Source: Neckera pumila
Lineage: Eukaryota; Streptophyta; Bryopsida; Hypnales; Neckeraceae
Reading direction: 5' to 3'
DNA: 64,000 nt
Assembly (NCBI GenBank): GCA_963969595.1
Contig: OZ018409.1
Coordinates: forward strand, 7,826,520-7,890,519
The notes beneath the pieces are model-generated. The model was not told where the DNA came from. It did no database searches and saw nothing but the letters and a program-made list of their open reading frames with translations. Every line of letters starts with the position of its first letter. Within the stretch, counting starts at the first letter, position 1. The position numbers and the translations under genes were made by a program. This document shows positions 49,325-62,433 of this stretch, in pieces.

Positions 49325-50251
49325 ATTACCTCCTAAAATCCAAGGCCATTTTTCTATCAAAAGTGACTCAAAACTACTAGTTCTGTTGCGTTCATCCAAG
49401 AAAAGAGAGAAAATATTTTTTCTGAATCTAACCATAGGATCTTGTACCTAACTTATCTTGGATCATGTGGTAATAATTTCATAAAGTTTGACCGCATATA
49501 TTAGAAGATATTAGCATTCAAAGTTGGAAAAATTTATTTTTTAGAACACTGATTTGCAGTTTCAGGTGACTTTGACCGCCATTTATGAAAAAAATTTGCA
49601 CTACAGACTTTGAATTTATTTATTTTTATGTTGAAGAATTGAGTTGAGAATCTAGAAAAAAATAACAAAAAATTATCACTTGATTTTCATTCTTTAAAAA
49701 ATTGTTAAGTAGAAGTAGGTCTATAATCAAAAGAAAAACTAAATCGTTAATAGCTCTAAGATGGGATTAAAACACTATAATCCCAATGGTAAGATTGTTT
49801 TAGCAAGCAAACTTAGCCTTGTTGAATAATTTCTTTTGAAAAATTATAAAAATTGCATTCAGAAATGAATCCTATAAGTTATTTCTTCAAGAAGATGCTC
49901 CAATTGCCCAAAAAATAAGATTGTCCATAACTTTCACATGACAAATCCAAATATAATGAATCAAAGCTTCCCACATAGATAAAATTACAATCTATGTGGG
50001 AAAAAAAATTTAATTAAAATTTTTTTTTGTGTGAGGAGATTTCTGCCCGCCGCACCGAAAAAAAAGACCTTTTGTGCCATAAATTTTGCTCCTGTTCACC
50101 AATTGAAACAAAAAATTATATTTTTAGAAAGCTAATGTTTTTTTTTATTTTCACCAAAAGTTTCAGAAAATCATGATGAATATTGAGGCCGTAGGAGCCT
50201 GCCCGAAATCCATTTTGTCTCTCGAAGGGACAATGGGACTTTAGGGATTAA
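49325..50251 (-). mobile_element. TTAA-CCCC element, copy A6 (decayed ends)
   Basis: Left TTACCTCCTAAAATCCAAGG, right GGGACTTTAGGGATTAA. The core sequence is in the same orientation as A1 and A2 (AAAACTACTAGTTCTGTTGC, ATATTAGAAGATATTAGCAT). Confidence 0.65.
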
Positions 50252-51878
50252 GGCATTCCAAAAAAATAGGGCTTTTAGAGGGCTATTCCATAGCCCTCTA
50301 AGGACCTTGTAGAATGGATCTTTTTTGGCCAAAAAATGATCTTTTCCCTATTCCTGCCTACCAGAAGTTGCAATGTCCAAGTTTTTTTTTTTTCATTTTT
50401 AATGAAGTGCCAAAGTGGCAATATTGAATGTTATAGTGGTGCTCCAAATTTGAACATTCATCCACATATTGGATAGAAAATATCATATTAGCACATATCA
50501 CATATCCATAATTCAATTTTCATCCACAATTTAGAGACTTCATCCAAGATTTTTTTTTATTTGAAGTTTTTTTGGCAATTTTCTACCTTTTTAGTACCAT
50601 TATTTCCTATAGGCGTGGTGCCAAGCCACAAAATTTGGTGCAATTTTGCACCAAATTGCCAATAAAAAAAACACTAGCGCTATCACATGCTTGACAGTGG
50701 CTAGAAAATTGATTTTTAATTAACTTAAGTTAGGGTCAATAAATTAAGCCAAAGGAAGTGCCTTTTGAAGCTAGTTTTCTTAAGTAGCTAACTTCAAAAG
50801 CCACTTCATGTTTTGGTGACTTATTGTGACTTCATTTGTTCAATTGGTATTTGCTTAGTTTAATGTGTTACAGCATGTGGAGAAAAGCTCTTTATACTAG
50901 TGCTAGTGGGGTAGAAGTAGGGGAGACCATGCATGTGGGATATATGAATTAGGAAGAAAAAGAGTTTGGTCGCTCATTTTGAAGTTGATGTCAAAAATGA
51001 TGTAAAACTTGAAATTTCAGAGCTCATTTAGGCGTAGTAGAAAAAAAAATTTGAAAAAACTTTGAACTAAAAAAAATAGGGGAATTATGCTATCTTTCAT
51101 CTCCAATAATCCGTTTAAGCTTTTGAGCCTCCACCTAAGAGTTATGAACAAATTTGAAAGAGGGGTTGGAAAGGACATTTTTTTGGAGCTTCTCTCCACA
51201 AGTTCTAACTCACAATACTAAACAAGTAGCTTATTTGGCACTTATATTGTTTCAATTAAGTCAAATTAAATCCAACTAAGTCAAATTATGTGGCTTGATT
51301 GAATTGAATTTGACGTAATTAAAACCATTATCAACTAACCAATTAAGAATCTTCAATTAAGAATCTTCAAGGAGATGTAAAGGTTAGAAATTACACATAC
51401 AATGGTCTGTATGTTTTAAAAAAATTAAAAATTAAAAATCTTTTTTTTAGTCACGAAAATAGTCATGACCTGACTGTTTTTGCGAAAATCACTCAAGTGC
51501 ATTACTCACTTCAGCACTTTTAAGGGAGTGTCAAATCCGCTTGTTAATAGCTTGGTATGCAATGTGGAGCAACCCTCCAATGGCCTCAGATTTTCTCTAA
51601 AGGTAGGACAATTCAATGCCATTAGTCATACAATTTGGATATTTATTGGATCCTCCCATTTGTGTCAAGTCACCCACCAATTACCACAATCTTAGCAACC
51701 CTTTAGCATCATGACAATCCACTTAGAGAGGGACATGTCAATATGTAGTTTAGCATGAATCCACCCACGCTTCACTAAGTTAGTCTCAATAAACTTTGAA
51801 AAATGACAAAAAATTTATTTTTTGTTGAAATGTCTTGATTCAACTTGCAAATGGCTTTACTCAAACTTTTCTTGGACT
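50252..51878. other. Spacer with a small hairpin
   Basis: At 50278-50300 AGAGGGCTAT-TCC-ATAGCCCTCT is a perfect 10-bp-arm hairpin, possibly part of a decayed CATTAG element. There is no coding evidence. Confidence 0.4.
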
Positions 51879-51967
51879 GTTGCAGTACTGCATTAGTGCT
51901 TAAGGTAGACAGCAAATCTAGGTGGTGATGGGCTGATCTACCTTAAGCACTAATGCAGTACTGCAAC
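51879..51967. repeat. Perfect 31-bp-arm inverted repeat
   Basis: Arms 51879-51909 and 51937-51967 are exact reverse complements (GTTGCAGTACTGCATTAGTG...) around a 27-base loop; beyond them four of the next five bases also pair. It lies about 260 bp downstream of the FG-GAP gene stop. Confidence 0.85.
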
Positions 51968-52228
51968 TGTCCACTTTCAATACTATATTGTTTTCCATTG
52001 AAAGTGTAATGAAAGTATATTGCAACAGTATTGTTTGAATCACTTGTTCTTTCCCGGGCTGTGTCGCTCTCTTTGAATGAATGTACGACAATATGTCTCA
52101 ACCTTGCAAAATGCTTCACAACCGACACACAAATGAAGTTGTTGAGAAAAGGCAATTGGCCCACTAAAGATTACACAACAAGGCCGAACATCTTAAGAAC
52201 AGACTCGGGTTCGTTTATAATTGTAGTT

Positions 52229-55200
52229 CTAGGGGTGAGGTACAGCTACTTGTTGACGAGTGGGCACATTTTCCATGGTCACCTCAGCACCATCGGGCCA
52301 TATGACTTGCAATTTGACAGGTCCACTTACGGAGCCCAAGCCGAAATGTGCAACAGGCTGCACAAAGAATCAACACAACTTTGTCAAAATACATCAAAGA
52401 CCAAAGACCAAAGACCAAAGACCAAACTCCAGAAGATTGACCGCAGTGCAGCGTAGACTAGTCCTGTTCATCAGTGTCAACTGGATAACCTTCTACTAAT
52501 GAGGTGAATGCTTCTGAGGAAAATTTCAGTGGAATGATTCAACAATATCTAAACCACCACCAAGTTACTGTATTGAGACAAACGATTTTTACCTCCATAG
52601 AACACAAGTAGCCGCTGTTCATGTCATGGGGCACAACACAACAACCATTCAAGCTCATCAGTACTCGTGAAATAGAAAAACATCTCATACATAGATAGTT
52701 TACATTTTCAGGATACAACAAGAGCCACAGAGGTTTCATTTAAAGGATGCAAAGCAGCTGCTCGGTTTAATTAACGCTAACTTAAAGCAGTCATAATTTG
52801 GGCGGGGTCACATTTAAAAAGAAATATATTTAAAAAATCTCCATACAGAAACCAATCGTCCCTAGAAACGACGCATACCTTCCTGCATCAATAGCTCGCC
52901 TCTGCACCCGGCCGGCTTCATCAACGAGCTTTACGGAAGCCCCTCTTGCAGGTGCACCCTGTCGTAACGGGACACGAGCCTCAGCACAATCATGTCACTG
53001 AATTCCAAGCTTGCTTTCAAAATTTACAATCAGGAAAGCACAGAACCATGGTTTTTACACGCTGCCGTGCATATCAGTGATAGAATTCCTACATTTCCAA
53101 CAACCAAGTCCAATTCACAAAAATGTATGTATGGGATCATATATTTCAAGAAGAGTTGATCCCAAGATCCTCAAAATAGGGCTACTATGCTCCTGGAAGT
53201 ACCTGCTTTGTGAGGGGTTTCACTCGCATCCAAGCATTGTCATTCTCTGGAGATCGAAATAAAGAAAGAGGCTGTGCTCGAAGCTCTCCATGCGATCTGC
53301 AGAAACAAAATTCCCTCATAGATCTAAATTAGGGTGTCACCGTAGAAACACTGAAATTTTAGCAATCTCGTTCATTTTCAACTTTCATCCCTATTCTGTC
53401 GGCACAAAAAATGGAAGGTTAGGAGCGGTGCATTCTCCATGCAGATTTTAAGTGTCCAAATTCCAAGACCTTGATGAATTGGGTTTTCAATGAAAACGTA
53501 AGGCGTCTGACTTTCAGGAGTCCATGACCCCAATTTCAATAAGGGACTTTAACAAAAAAATTCACCCAACTCGCTGAATTTTTTATCACCCTATTGTCAA
53601 CACAAGGTGTTTGCGGCTACTAAATAGCAACATCTGATGTCGTGCGAATACGTCAAGTACTTCAAATGGGCTCTAGACAATTCAATATATGATTTAGCGT
53701 CCATTGGTAAATGTGATAAACTGCGTACAAGTTGCTTATTGGCCACGCAGAAAACTCATATATTGAGTTCTACATTCGAAGATTGCATGGCGGATTTCCA
53801 AAGAGAACTAAACCCTACGCGACCAATTTAAAATAGCAAAACCACTTGAGAAGCTAATAGCTGATTATAATAACATCCAAAACATATTTCAATTGCTACA
53901 TTCTGCTATTTTTCTTGAAGCTCCCTGATGATTTATTTCAACTACAATAGATATGGAAGCAGTCACTTAGGCTCATAAGAATTAAGTACAGCGATGAAGG
54001 TTTTGAGTGGATATACGACTTACATGAGTAACTCCAATCGACCATCACCGTCAATATCAGCTACCGCGGCCCCTGTTCCCAATCCGTCAGACTCACTGGC
54101 GTCACCAATGTCACACTCAACCCAATTTCCTGCACCATTCTGAGAGACAAAACAATTTAATCAAATTTCAATTCAGCAATTTCAAATTTCAATTCAGCAA
54201 GTGTAGAAATTTCTCCATATTCGTTAAAGGTTCCCAAAATTATATGTGCACTCGTTTCTACCTCGTCCCATGCACCAATCATCGACCTCCTTTCCTAATA
54301 TCTTTCATAATCATTTTGGTGTAAAATCGCTTGATAGGAATTTAAGCTAAATGCGCACTTTTCATAAGTCACGTACACTTTTTTGTGAAGTTCTCAAACT
54401 GTATCCAACACCATCCTCGTCAAAAAATGGCTAGTGGTTAGGATTTCTGAGGAGCATCGGAGAAGAGATTTCCCAAGATGCTAACCTGCCGAAACAAGCG
54501 GTTGGCATCACCAATATTGTTAAAGAAAAGCTCCTCGTAACCATCGTTGTCAAAGTCTGCCGCAATGACGGTGCGGATTGCAGAAGGTCGAGCCATTGCT
54601 GGTGGTGCCACATCCTGGAAGCCTCCAGGATCACCATCTTTGAATCCTAGTGCTTTTGCGCCTCCTATCGGTCCAGGCCCAGACAGTGCAAACAGTCTGT
54701 GAGGGCCCTGGAAATCATTCCAGCACTCGGAGATTAGTAAACGGGAAAAACGTTATTACCAGAGGAGCTTCTTAACCTCAGAACAAGTGCAGACTAGCCT
54801 CTGAGTCCTGATACACGCCTTTAAGGACGTAAGTACGATGCCGGGCCGCAACTTGATGAAAAGACAGAAAGCAGATATGTTGCGAGAGGACCGGACATTT
54901 CGTAGCACTAGCTTTCTTTTTCGAGTAGCAACCTCCTCAAGAACCTCACATTCCACTATAGAGGCAACTTTTGTCAACGCAAGGTCTCCTACCCTTTTTT
55001 CCAGATACGATCATTATGAAACAGTCAATACACATTATGAACTGGGGTTTAGTGGGATGCACCTGCCAGTTCCCACACGCAAGTCCTAGGTGGCCATCAC
55101 CCAATGCATCAACTACAGCAACACCTCGACAGTTTTCTAGAGCATCCATCAACCTGCAATTGAATTATGTGACACAAGTTAGATACATAGCATTTGCAAA

Positions 55201-57731
55201 TCGATTTCCCTAGTAGAAACCCACCCCCTAGAGATACTGTAGAAAACCTAGCAAAGGTACAAATTCGGAAAAGGTTTATCGGAACCGCATTTATTTGCGT
55301 AACAATTGGCAGGGCTTAACACTACTAGCATACCTCAGGGGGAATCTTCTACTGGTGTATACAGAAAGGCAGTGACAGATAAAAAAGGAGCGTTACCCGT
55401 AAGCAGAGGCGCACTCAACGAATCGTCCGCTCCCATCACCTTTGTTGATGAATAAGAAGTTCGGACCTCCCTACACCACAAAACAAAATATAACCTTGTG
55501 AGAGAACCAGACAGTTAAAAAAGAGATCAGCAATCACTTTGGGTAGTACCAGACAAGACTGGAGAGGAGCTTTTCACTCACGCATAGAAATTAGCTGAAA
55601 GAATGTACCTCATTGCCAGCGAAAATGTCCATCGCCGAATGTGAAATGAGAGGTAGAGACACAAGCGCTCTCCCTCCAGTTGGGTACGTTGTCAGCCCTA
55701 CTTCTGAAGCAACATCGGCCACAAAGCCTTCTTCACTCATCTCAAACATCTGCTCTGCAGACATCATGTATTTCCGTGTCACCCACATGTGCTGTTATCC
55801 TTTCACAATGTGAGCATGATTCACTATTTTGCACAACACCCTCGAAATGCTTGCTCGTGGATGTTGTGGGAAGAGTGATAATTTACAGAGAGAGAAACTC
55901 GAACCCCTAAAAGGTTGGCGTAAATGAGAGTCTTTACACTCAAGATCCCACGATTGACGCCGAAAGTCTGCATGAGTGACACTTATGCTATATACCTTCT
56001 TAGAAGGGAGACTCTTTTCTAAGAGTGACAATTTACCTTCATCATACCCCCATAATTTGCCACAAAGAATGAGTACCTGCCATGATTGTTTCGGCATCAG
56101 TTTCAGGACTAGAAAACATGTAAAAATAGCACTATCTAGCTACATTGCCAAGCGTTTGTCATCGCCTAAACAAGAGGGTTGAAATCATTCACTAGTAGAA
56201 ATCCGAAAATCTAGAAAATCTAGAAAACCTAGCCGCATTAAACCCTGTCAATAGTAACTCCATTGAAGACCATATTTAACCTACATCTTGCCAAGTATGA
56301 GACTGTTTCTAACATAAATCCTACCATTAAAAGGCGGCTAGGTTTTCTAACAGTGATTTTTCATCACTTGCAAGGATCCACATTTAAAACTGACATTTCA
56401 AAGCCTGAGGGAATTAGAAGGATCACTCACTTTCCATTGCCTTGGCGGTCAACAGCACACACGGATCGTCCAGCACACATGTTCGATTCATCCATGTTCC
56501 TAGGTAGAGAGAAGAGATCTTGCCATCTGTCAAACAGTTCAATTCCCAGTGAATTGATTTACGCTTTCTTCCAATAATGTGAATTGTGCTTATTGTCCAA
56601 TGCAAAGCTTTGCAAGTTAAACACACTTACTGTCCACTCTGGGAGTCATACAATCGATCCGTGACTTTTTTACGCCCAAGAAACGTGTCCGTGTTTAAAA
56701 CATACAACTGCAACACACCCAATACAGTTTCAGAAAATAATTCAGATGTTTTGACTGACTGATTGATGATATTAGTTATTGAAGAGGGCCATGATAACAT
56801 AAAGTCTAGTTGATAGTTACAACGTAAGCCAAGCAAGTACACTAAACAAGTTCGCTGTGAATCCCCACAACCAAGGTGATGATTGATCTCAACCTCTTCT
56901 TGACCATCGCCATCAAAATCCCCGGCAGCCACACCAATCGATTTGGTCTCTGGATCTTCCAGAGGAGTCCCAACGGCAATGTCCACCAATTCTTTGCCAT
57001 TCCACTGTCATCAAGTTTGTTCCAAACAAGAGTAAGGCCCATGCACCAAAAAAAACGCGTGCATCCGAAATCAGAGACACCAGTGTAGACTAGCAAGATA
57101 GAAGAAAGAAAAGGGCTTAAAACCCAAACCTTGAGCAATTGATTTTGGAACCCAAATCCACAGACGAAGAACTCAAGCTCGCCATCTCCATCCAGATCAG
57201 CCACGCACACTCCATAATGCAACTGTCGCAACATACGAACGCCAAAAGCAATCAGAAAACAGGCTAAAGCAATTGAATCCCGAGAACAACGAACTCACTG
57301 CACACTAACCTAAAAGACCAAGGATCCTTTGTTTCAAAATAATCCAATGAATTTGAAAATTGAACGAATGCAAGGTCCCCATTGAACCTACTAAAAGCCC
57401 AGAAAGCTAAATTTGAGCCGATTTGGTCCTTTAGGTGTTATTTATTCTCTAGACAGTCTCGTAATCAAGATTAGCAATAATCCATGCCATTTCATTCGAG
57501 AAAAATCAAAAGACCAAAGTGGCATTATCCCAACACAGGTCGTACCCGTGAAGGATTGGAGGCAAGCAAATGCGAGGCATCCTTGAACATGACTTGCTTC
57601 CGTTGTGAGTCTACTTCCTTGCTCAGACTCTGCATTCCTTCACGATGACTACTAGCACTACACACCACGCGAGCTGGAGTGCCTCCCCAAGACGGCTTCA
57701 CCCTGCGAGACACTCCCACTGCCACACACAT
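52229..57731 (-). CDS. FG-GAP/ASPIC-UnbV (CRTAC1-like) protein
   Basis: Fifteen exons (minus strand): 57731-57546, 57222-57130, 57004-56894, 56707-56631, 56526-56431, 56076-56037, 55749-55609, 55470-55397, 55153-55063, 54707-54486, 54139-54024, 53296-53203, 52958-52879, 52614-52593 and 52357-52229. All phases fit, giving 523 residues. The N terminus (MCVAVGVSRRVKPS, then ARVVCSASSHRE) looks like a plastid transit peptide. Five Asp-rich Ca2+-loop or derived motifs of FG-GAP (beta-propeller) blades follow: DLDGDG 71-76, DFDGDG 122-127, DALGDG 288-293 (degenerate), DFDNDG 354-359 and DIDGDG 405-410. The C-terminal ASPIC/UnbV domain runs from about 435, with GAPARGASVKLVDEAG, SGYLCSMEPVAHFGLGS and WPDGAE. 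Proteins of this build occur in cyanobacteria, plants and animals; the molecular role is not established. Exon 7 could start earlier in frame. One exon is only 22 nt. Confidence 0.88.
52396..52425. repeat. (AAAGACC)4 minisatellite
   Basis: Four 7-bp units in the last intron of the FG-GAP gene. Confidence 0.9.
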
Positions 57732-60096
57732 TCCAGGATCACTATTCTGACAAAATTAAACTGGTGAAGCAGCGGCAGGAGAATTCTTGCAGCGACAATT
57801 GAAAATGAGTTCAGTGATGGGCATAAAATTTCTACCGAAAGTAGATGCTGCCGAGGTGAAGGTCCAGGAACGAAGAAGGGCAGCGGACAGTGCCATAGCT
57901 GAGCTGAAACTGCAACAAAACTTTCCAAGGAAGAGTATCATACCACACCACGGTGGGAAGGAAAGGAGGCTGGAAGTCTGTGAACAAGCCATGTGTTATC
58001 ATTCGTTGCTTCCCAGTGGATAAGCTTCCACAGCATCATCCATCCAACTCCAGTGTCACCCCAATTGACATGGGTACCGGTACAGTCTCTTGTGACCGTG
58101 GACTATTCCTCCTTCTCTAGTATCACTTCCCCTGTTTTTCTCACCAAACCTTTTTCTTGGTTTGGAGGAGGAGGGGTTGTACTAAGTTACGGGTATAATA
58201 ACCAGCTCTTTAAATTGAGCGGTCATTAAGAATCACCCCTAGAGAAGACCCTGAAACAATATAGAAGTGGTTTTGGAAATGGGCAAGTTCTTGCAAGGTG
58301 ACAAAATGTGATTCCTAGGGCGTAGTTTCAAGATAGTGAGCAACTTATATGGAGTTGCAAACTGTGTAGTTTGTGACTCATTAATACATGCTTTTAATTG
58401 GATGCACCCCTCATGCTTTGATTTATTTTAGCAAGCCTGTTTACCAAGTACTGTAGCATTTTAGTTGTGACTTGTTAAGCTTTAGGAATTAGAGGCGGTA
58501 CTTGAGTGTCTTGTTCTATTTTTGACACTCTTTGTATGCATTCGTGCACTTTCATGCACACTTATAGCATCTTCCTTTTTACTTTTTGGATTGTCTTAGT
58601 ATATTCAATGGCATTTTTGAATTGATGACTAGTGCAATCTATGCGCAATACTAGTGACCTATGTCAGTTTGCCTTCAAAAAATTGTATCTATTTCTGTCG
58701 GAGCCAGAAATTTATCAAAAAAATTGCCTATTGGTTGCTTTTATTTTCTCTACCTATTGAAAAATAATTTTGAATGTTTCAATAGGGGCCTTCATCCATA
58801 GATCTATATTTCTCCTTAGGCGGTCAATTCTTAAACTGTTACTTTAGTGTGACATTGAATTGAAGTATGATCTTTCAAGACTGAATGTTATAAATCCTAA
58901 TCTCTTTGCTAATTAATTAGCATTACATCCTAAACTAGTTGAAAGGTCATGTTTAGAAGAAATCATATGGGGGACTAAATGGAGTTATTAGTAGAATGAT
59001 GAATAGAATATGGTAAAAGTATATCATAATGACCAGTTTGGATAGAAATATGGAAAATTTGAAAGAATAGAAAAGACATTTTTATATACAATAAGGACAC
59101 CTATATAAAAAGTTGAATACTTAATTTGTATATAAGGTACGCATATTCATAATCACCACTTATTGCAATAAAAAAAATTTGATATGACTTCAAATGAAGG
59201 AATAACTTAATTTCTTAGCAAATAGAAAAAAGGGGAGTTACAGTAGAAGTAAGAGAATTTCAATCCAAAAATGTTACCTATAAATCAAACACAATGCATA
59301 TTGAAAAAATAGTAATGGACATTCAATATGAAAATTGTAGTTGGGAAGAATTACTATACATTTTGCAATTTGGAGAATATTGTACTAGATTAATGTAAAC
59401 CTACCAAAAAGCAATTGGGCTTGGTAAAGAAGGTATTGTGTCTTTTGAGCATGTACATTGTACCACTTCTGTCAATTAATTATTTCACTTGTGAAATAAA
59501 TGAATTATTCAATTGTGCTCATGAAATGCATTTTATATCCTACCCCACCCACATTTATATATTTTTGGAGGCTATTGTGACTACAATCAATATGAGATAC
59601 ACTACATGTCGTCAATGTTAGTATTCCATATTCCGTATCAATACTTGTGTATGTACATTGTACCATATTAATGTATTATATATAATATCTCTATGTATTT
59701 AGTACATCATATTCAATATATCGTAGTCCACATATTGTATTCTGTAAATAAATGTATCATATCCATAAATCCGAATCTCGAGAAATAAGATCATCTCTCA
59801 GGATAGCACGATCAACAACGATAGTCTTTTTCCCAATGCAAATCAAGAACATTAAAAAGGGGCGCATTTTTTTCTTATACAAATCAACAGCTATGGTTTT
59901 TCTCACCCAAGGGGGTTGCTAATGGTCTTAGGTGGGGCTGTTATCATCTATTCACCACATTGTGGTACATAATTATCACCAACCTCGTTCAGTTTGAAAA
60001 GTGTAGAAGCTTACCTTTGTTTTATATTCAAAATCTATTGAATCAATGAATCACTTGAATCAGAATCCAAAAAGCATAAACTCAAACTTAATCAAT
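57732..60096. other. Upstream of FG-GAP gene, then A+T-rich spacer
   Basis: 57732-58230 has genic composition and probably holds the promoter and leader of the minus-strand gene. From about 58300 the sequence is A+T-rich without supported features. Confidence 0.4.
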
Positions 60097-60240
60097 CACT
60101 ACAAGAAACTCACATTTTAGATGATGTTAGCATAATTTCAAGAGACAAATTTTAGTGGACGTTCAATAAAACAACTTGTATTTTTATATCAATAATAACA
60201 TCAATTATTACATCTAGATGTTACAAAATGCGGACTTCTC
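60097..60240. mobile_element. CACTA left end
   Basis: CACTACAAGAAACTCACATTTTAG is a typical CACTA terminus, followed by AGATGATGTTAGC/ACATCTAGATGTTAC motifs. No right end was found before the next element. Confidence 0.4.
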
Positions 60241-60348
60241 TAAAAAATTTGGCCCTCAAAAATACCTAAGCCCTGGCGCCTTTATACATTGAATGCCAAT
60301 AATCTTACAAACTACCTATTGTGCCATTCAAAGGGTTTTGAATAATAT

Positions 60349-60761
60349 CATTAGAAAAAAATAAGCCTTTAAAGTGGTTGCTTTCTTTTGAGGAGTTTCC
60401 TTCAATGGAACTTATAGCCCCTTTGAAGAATAGTAACCACTGTAAATCATCAATGATGAATAGTGGCCACAATTAATAAAAAATTTTAAATAGTAAAATA
60501 GTAAAAAATAAAAAATTTAATAATAAAAAATATTTATAATTTAAAAAATAATAATAATTCAAGAATAGCAATCCAACATGGCACCATTGTGCCACTTGTG
60601 CCAACAGCAGATCTAATGCTATTCAGACCCTGTAGTTCATTGATCAAAGAAGATGAAGAAAATAAATAAATAAATAAATAAATTCAAATTTTTTTGTAGC
60701 AACAGTGTTCTTTGCTGTCCGAAATTTTTAGCCCCTTTGAGGGCTAAATTTTTTCCTAATG
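60349..60761. mobile_element. CATTAG-family MITE
   Basis: Left CATTAGAAAAAAATAAGCC, right (inward) CATTAGGAAAAAATTTAGCCC. The centre has an A/T tract, ACATGGCACCATTGTGCCAC and (AAAT)n at 60662-60683. It is 413 bp. Confidence 0.6.
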
Positions 60762-60764
60762 AGA

Positions 60765-61830
60765 GTACAATTGAATTTTTTTTATCTTATACTACCTCTG
60801 TCCCACTAAAAAGCTCTTGATTTTACCTCCTGTTTTTTTTAGTAGTTTTGAGTACACATATTGGAAGCTTGCTTGGGTTCAATTTTTATTTTGGTTGTAG
60901 TAAATAGATACAATGTTCTTCATGGATTGTGGTGATATAAAATTTAGACCACTCTGAATTATACATTTTACAACATGGTCAATGAAATTAGTATAAGAAA
61001 AACATGAGATAAAATAAAGAACTTTTTAGTGGGACAGAGGTAGTATAATTTAAATTCAATTCTTATACAATTCCAATCAAGTATACCAAATTTTAGTTTC
61101 AAAAAAGCAAAACTTTGTTTTTGGTGAATTGTTTAATATCCATTTAATATTCATGATTTTACATGATAATTGGACGAAAACACTAGTGATGAATTTTTTT
61201 TAATTTGATTGCATAAATATGTAGGAAACATCCATACACACATCTTTTATTTAAAAAAACATTCTATTAAGTAACAAAAATATGATTTATGAAGAGTTCA
61301 ATGTGAAGTGTCGTGTGACCAAATTTGGTAAAATAGATAAGTTTTTATATTTTCTAATTATATTTTGGCAAAGTAATTGACCATCATACTCAAATGTCCA
61401 AAATTAGTTACAGTGTGAGGATCAATAGTAAAGTCTTGTAAAAATATAAAAATATCTATTCTACAAAATTTGGTCATATGACACTTGACATTGAACTCTT
61501 CATCTAAATCATATTTTTGTTATTTAATGAAATATTTTTTCATATGCAAAGATGTGAACTCTTCATCTAAATCATATTTTTGTTATTTAATGAGGTGTTT
61601 TTTCATATGCAAAGATGTGCGTACAGATGTTTCCTATATATATGCAATCAAATTAAAAAATTCATCACCAATAATTTTTCAATCAATTATCATGTAAACT
61701 CATGAATATTAAATGGAATGATTCACCAAAAATAGAATTTTTCTATTTTGGAACTAAAATTTGGTATGCTTGATTGAAATTGCGTAAGAATTGAATATTA
61801 ATTATGCAAGACAAAAAATGCCAGTTGTAC
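60765..61830. mobile_element. Large fold-back element
   Basis: The left arm is 60765-60791 plus 61044-61345; the right arm is about 61440-61830. They are inverse copies throughout: CAATCAAGTATACCAAATTT against AAATTTGGTATGCTTGATTG, TTGATTGCATAAATATGTAG against its near complement, and ACATGATAAT against ATTATCATGT. A 63-bp segment is tandemly doubled in the right arm (61493-61555 and 61556-61618). The loop is about 95 bp. Confidence 0.75.
60792..61043. mobile_element. Stowaway-type MITE (Tc1/mariner)
   Basis: CTACCTCTGTCCCACTAAAA at the left and its near-exact inverse TTTTAGTGGGACAGAGGTAG at the right match the Stowaway consensus CTCCCTCCGTCCC closely. TA flanks both ends. It is 252 bp and lies in the left arm of the fold-back. 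Confidence 0.88.
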
Positions 61831-62433
61831 TCGACATTATTACTATACGGTAGAGGCACTTTAAACCGTCAAAATAAGGAATTCAACAAAGTTGGATGCA
61901 CGTTTTTCTAAAAATAATACTTTAGTAGTATTGGCAAGTGAAAATCATGAATATTCAAAAAAAAAAAGATTTTCTTGGTTGTATTATGTAATTTCTAAGA
62001 TTTTTCAAAGTGTTGGCTCCCTAGACCACGTAAATCACTTGCAGGAATTTCACCGTACATTTGCGGGGAGGATTCTGAAGCGTAATGCCTGATTGCGCGG
62101 GTTTTCTTCCGTAATCGGACATTACGCATTACTCATCCAACTTCGATTTCTCATCCTCGATTTCTCATCCTTCTGTTCGTGATTTACGTTGGGCAATGGA
62201 TCCTTGTCGTCGAGCGTTTTGGGAAATAACAGGCCTCCTCATTGGGCTCCGCCCTCCTCGTTGGCTCGTTATTTTCCAAAACACCCTCCTCCTCGGGCAT
62301 TGCCCTATACTAAAACTATTCTATAGGTATACCCTGAACTAAAATATGCAAAAAGCAATAGTTAGCCAATGAGAAGTAAATATATGTCTATCACATGCAT
62401 TAGCAAATTAGAATTAAACATTTGTAGGACACT
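61831..62433. repeat. G+C-rich hairpin cluster
   Basis: 62080-62127 folds GCGTAATGCCTGATTGCG with CGTAATCGGACATTACGC. 62191-62305 has outer arms GGGCAATG/CATTGCCC and inner arms GTTTTGGGAAATAAC/GTTATTTTCCAAAAC, with CCTCCTC repeats. There is no ORF. The base composition contrasts sharply with its surroundings. Confidence 0.55.

Noticed and set aside
57425..57445. TTTGGTCCTTTAGGTGTTATT resembling a TTAA-CCCC element end in intron 1 of the FG-GAP gene
   Set aside because: Only the end motif matches, with no family interior next to it and no partner end.
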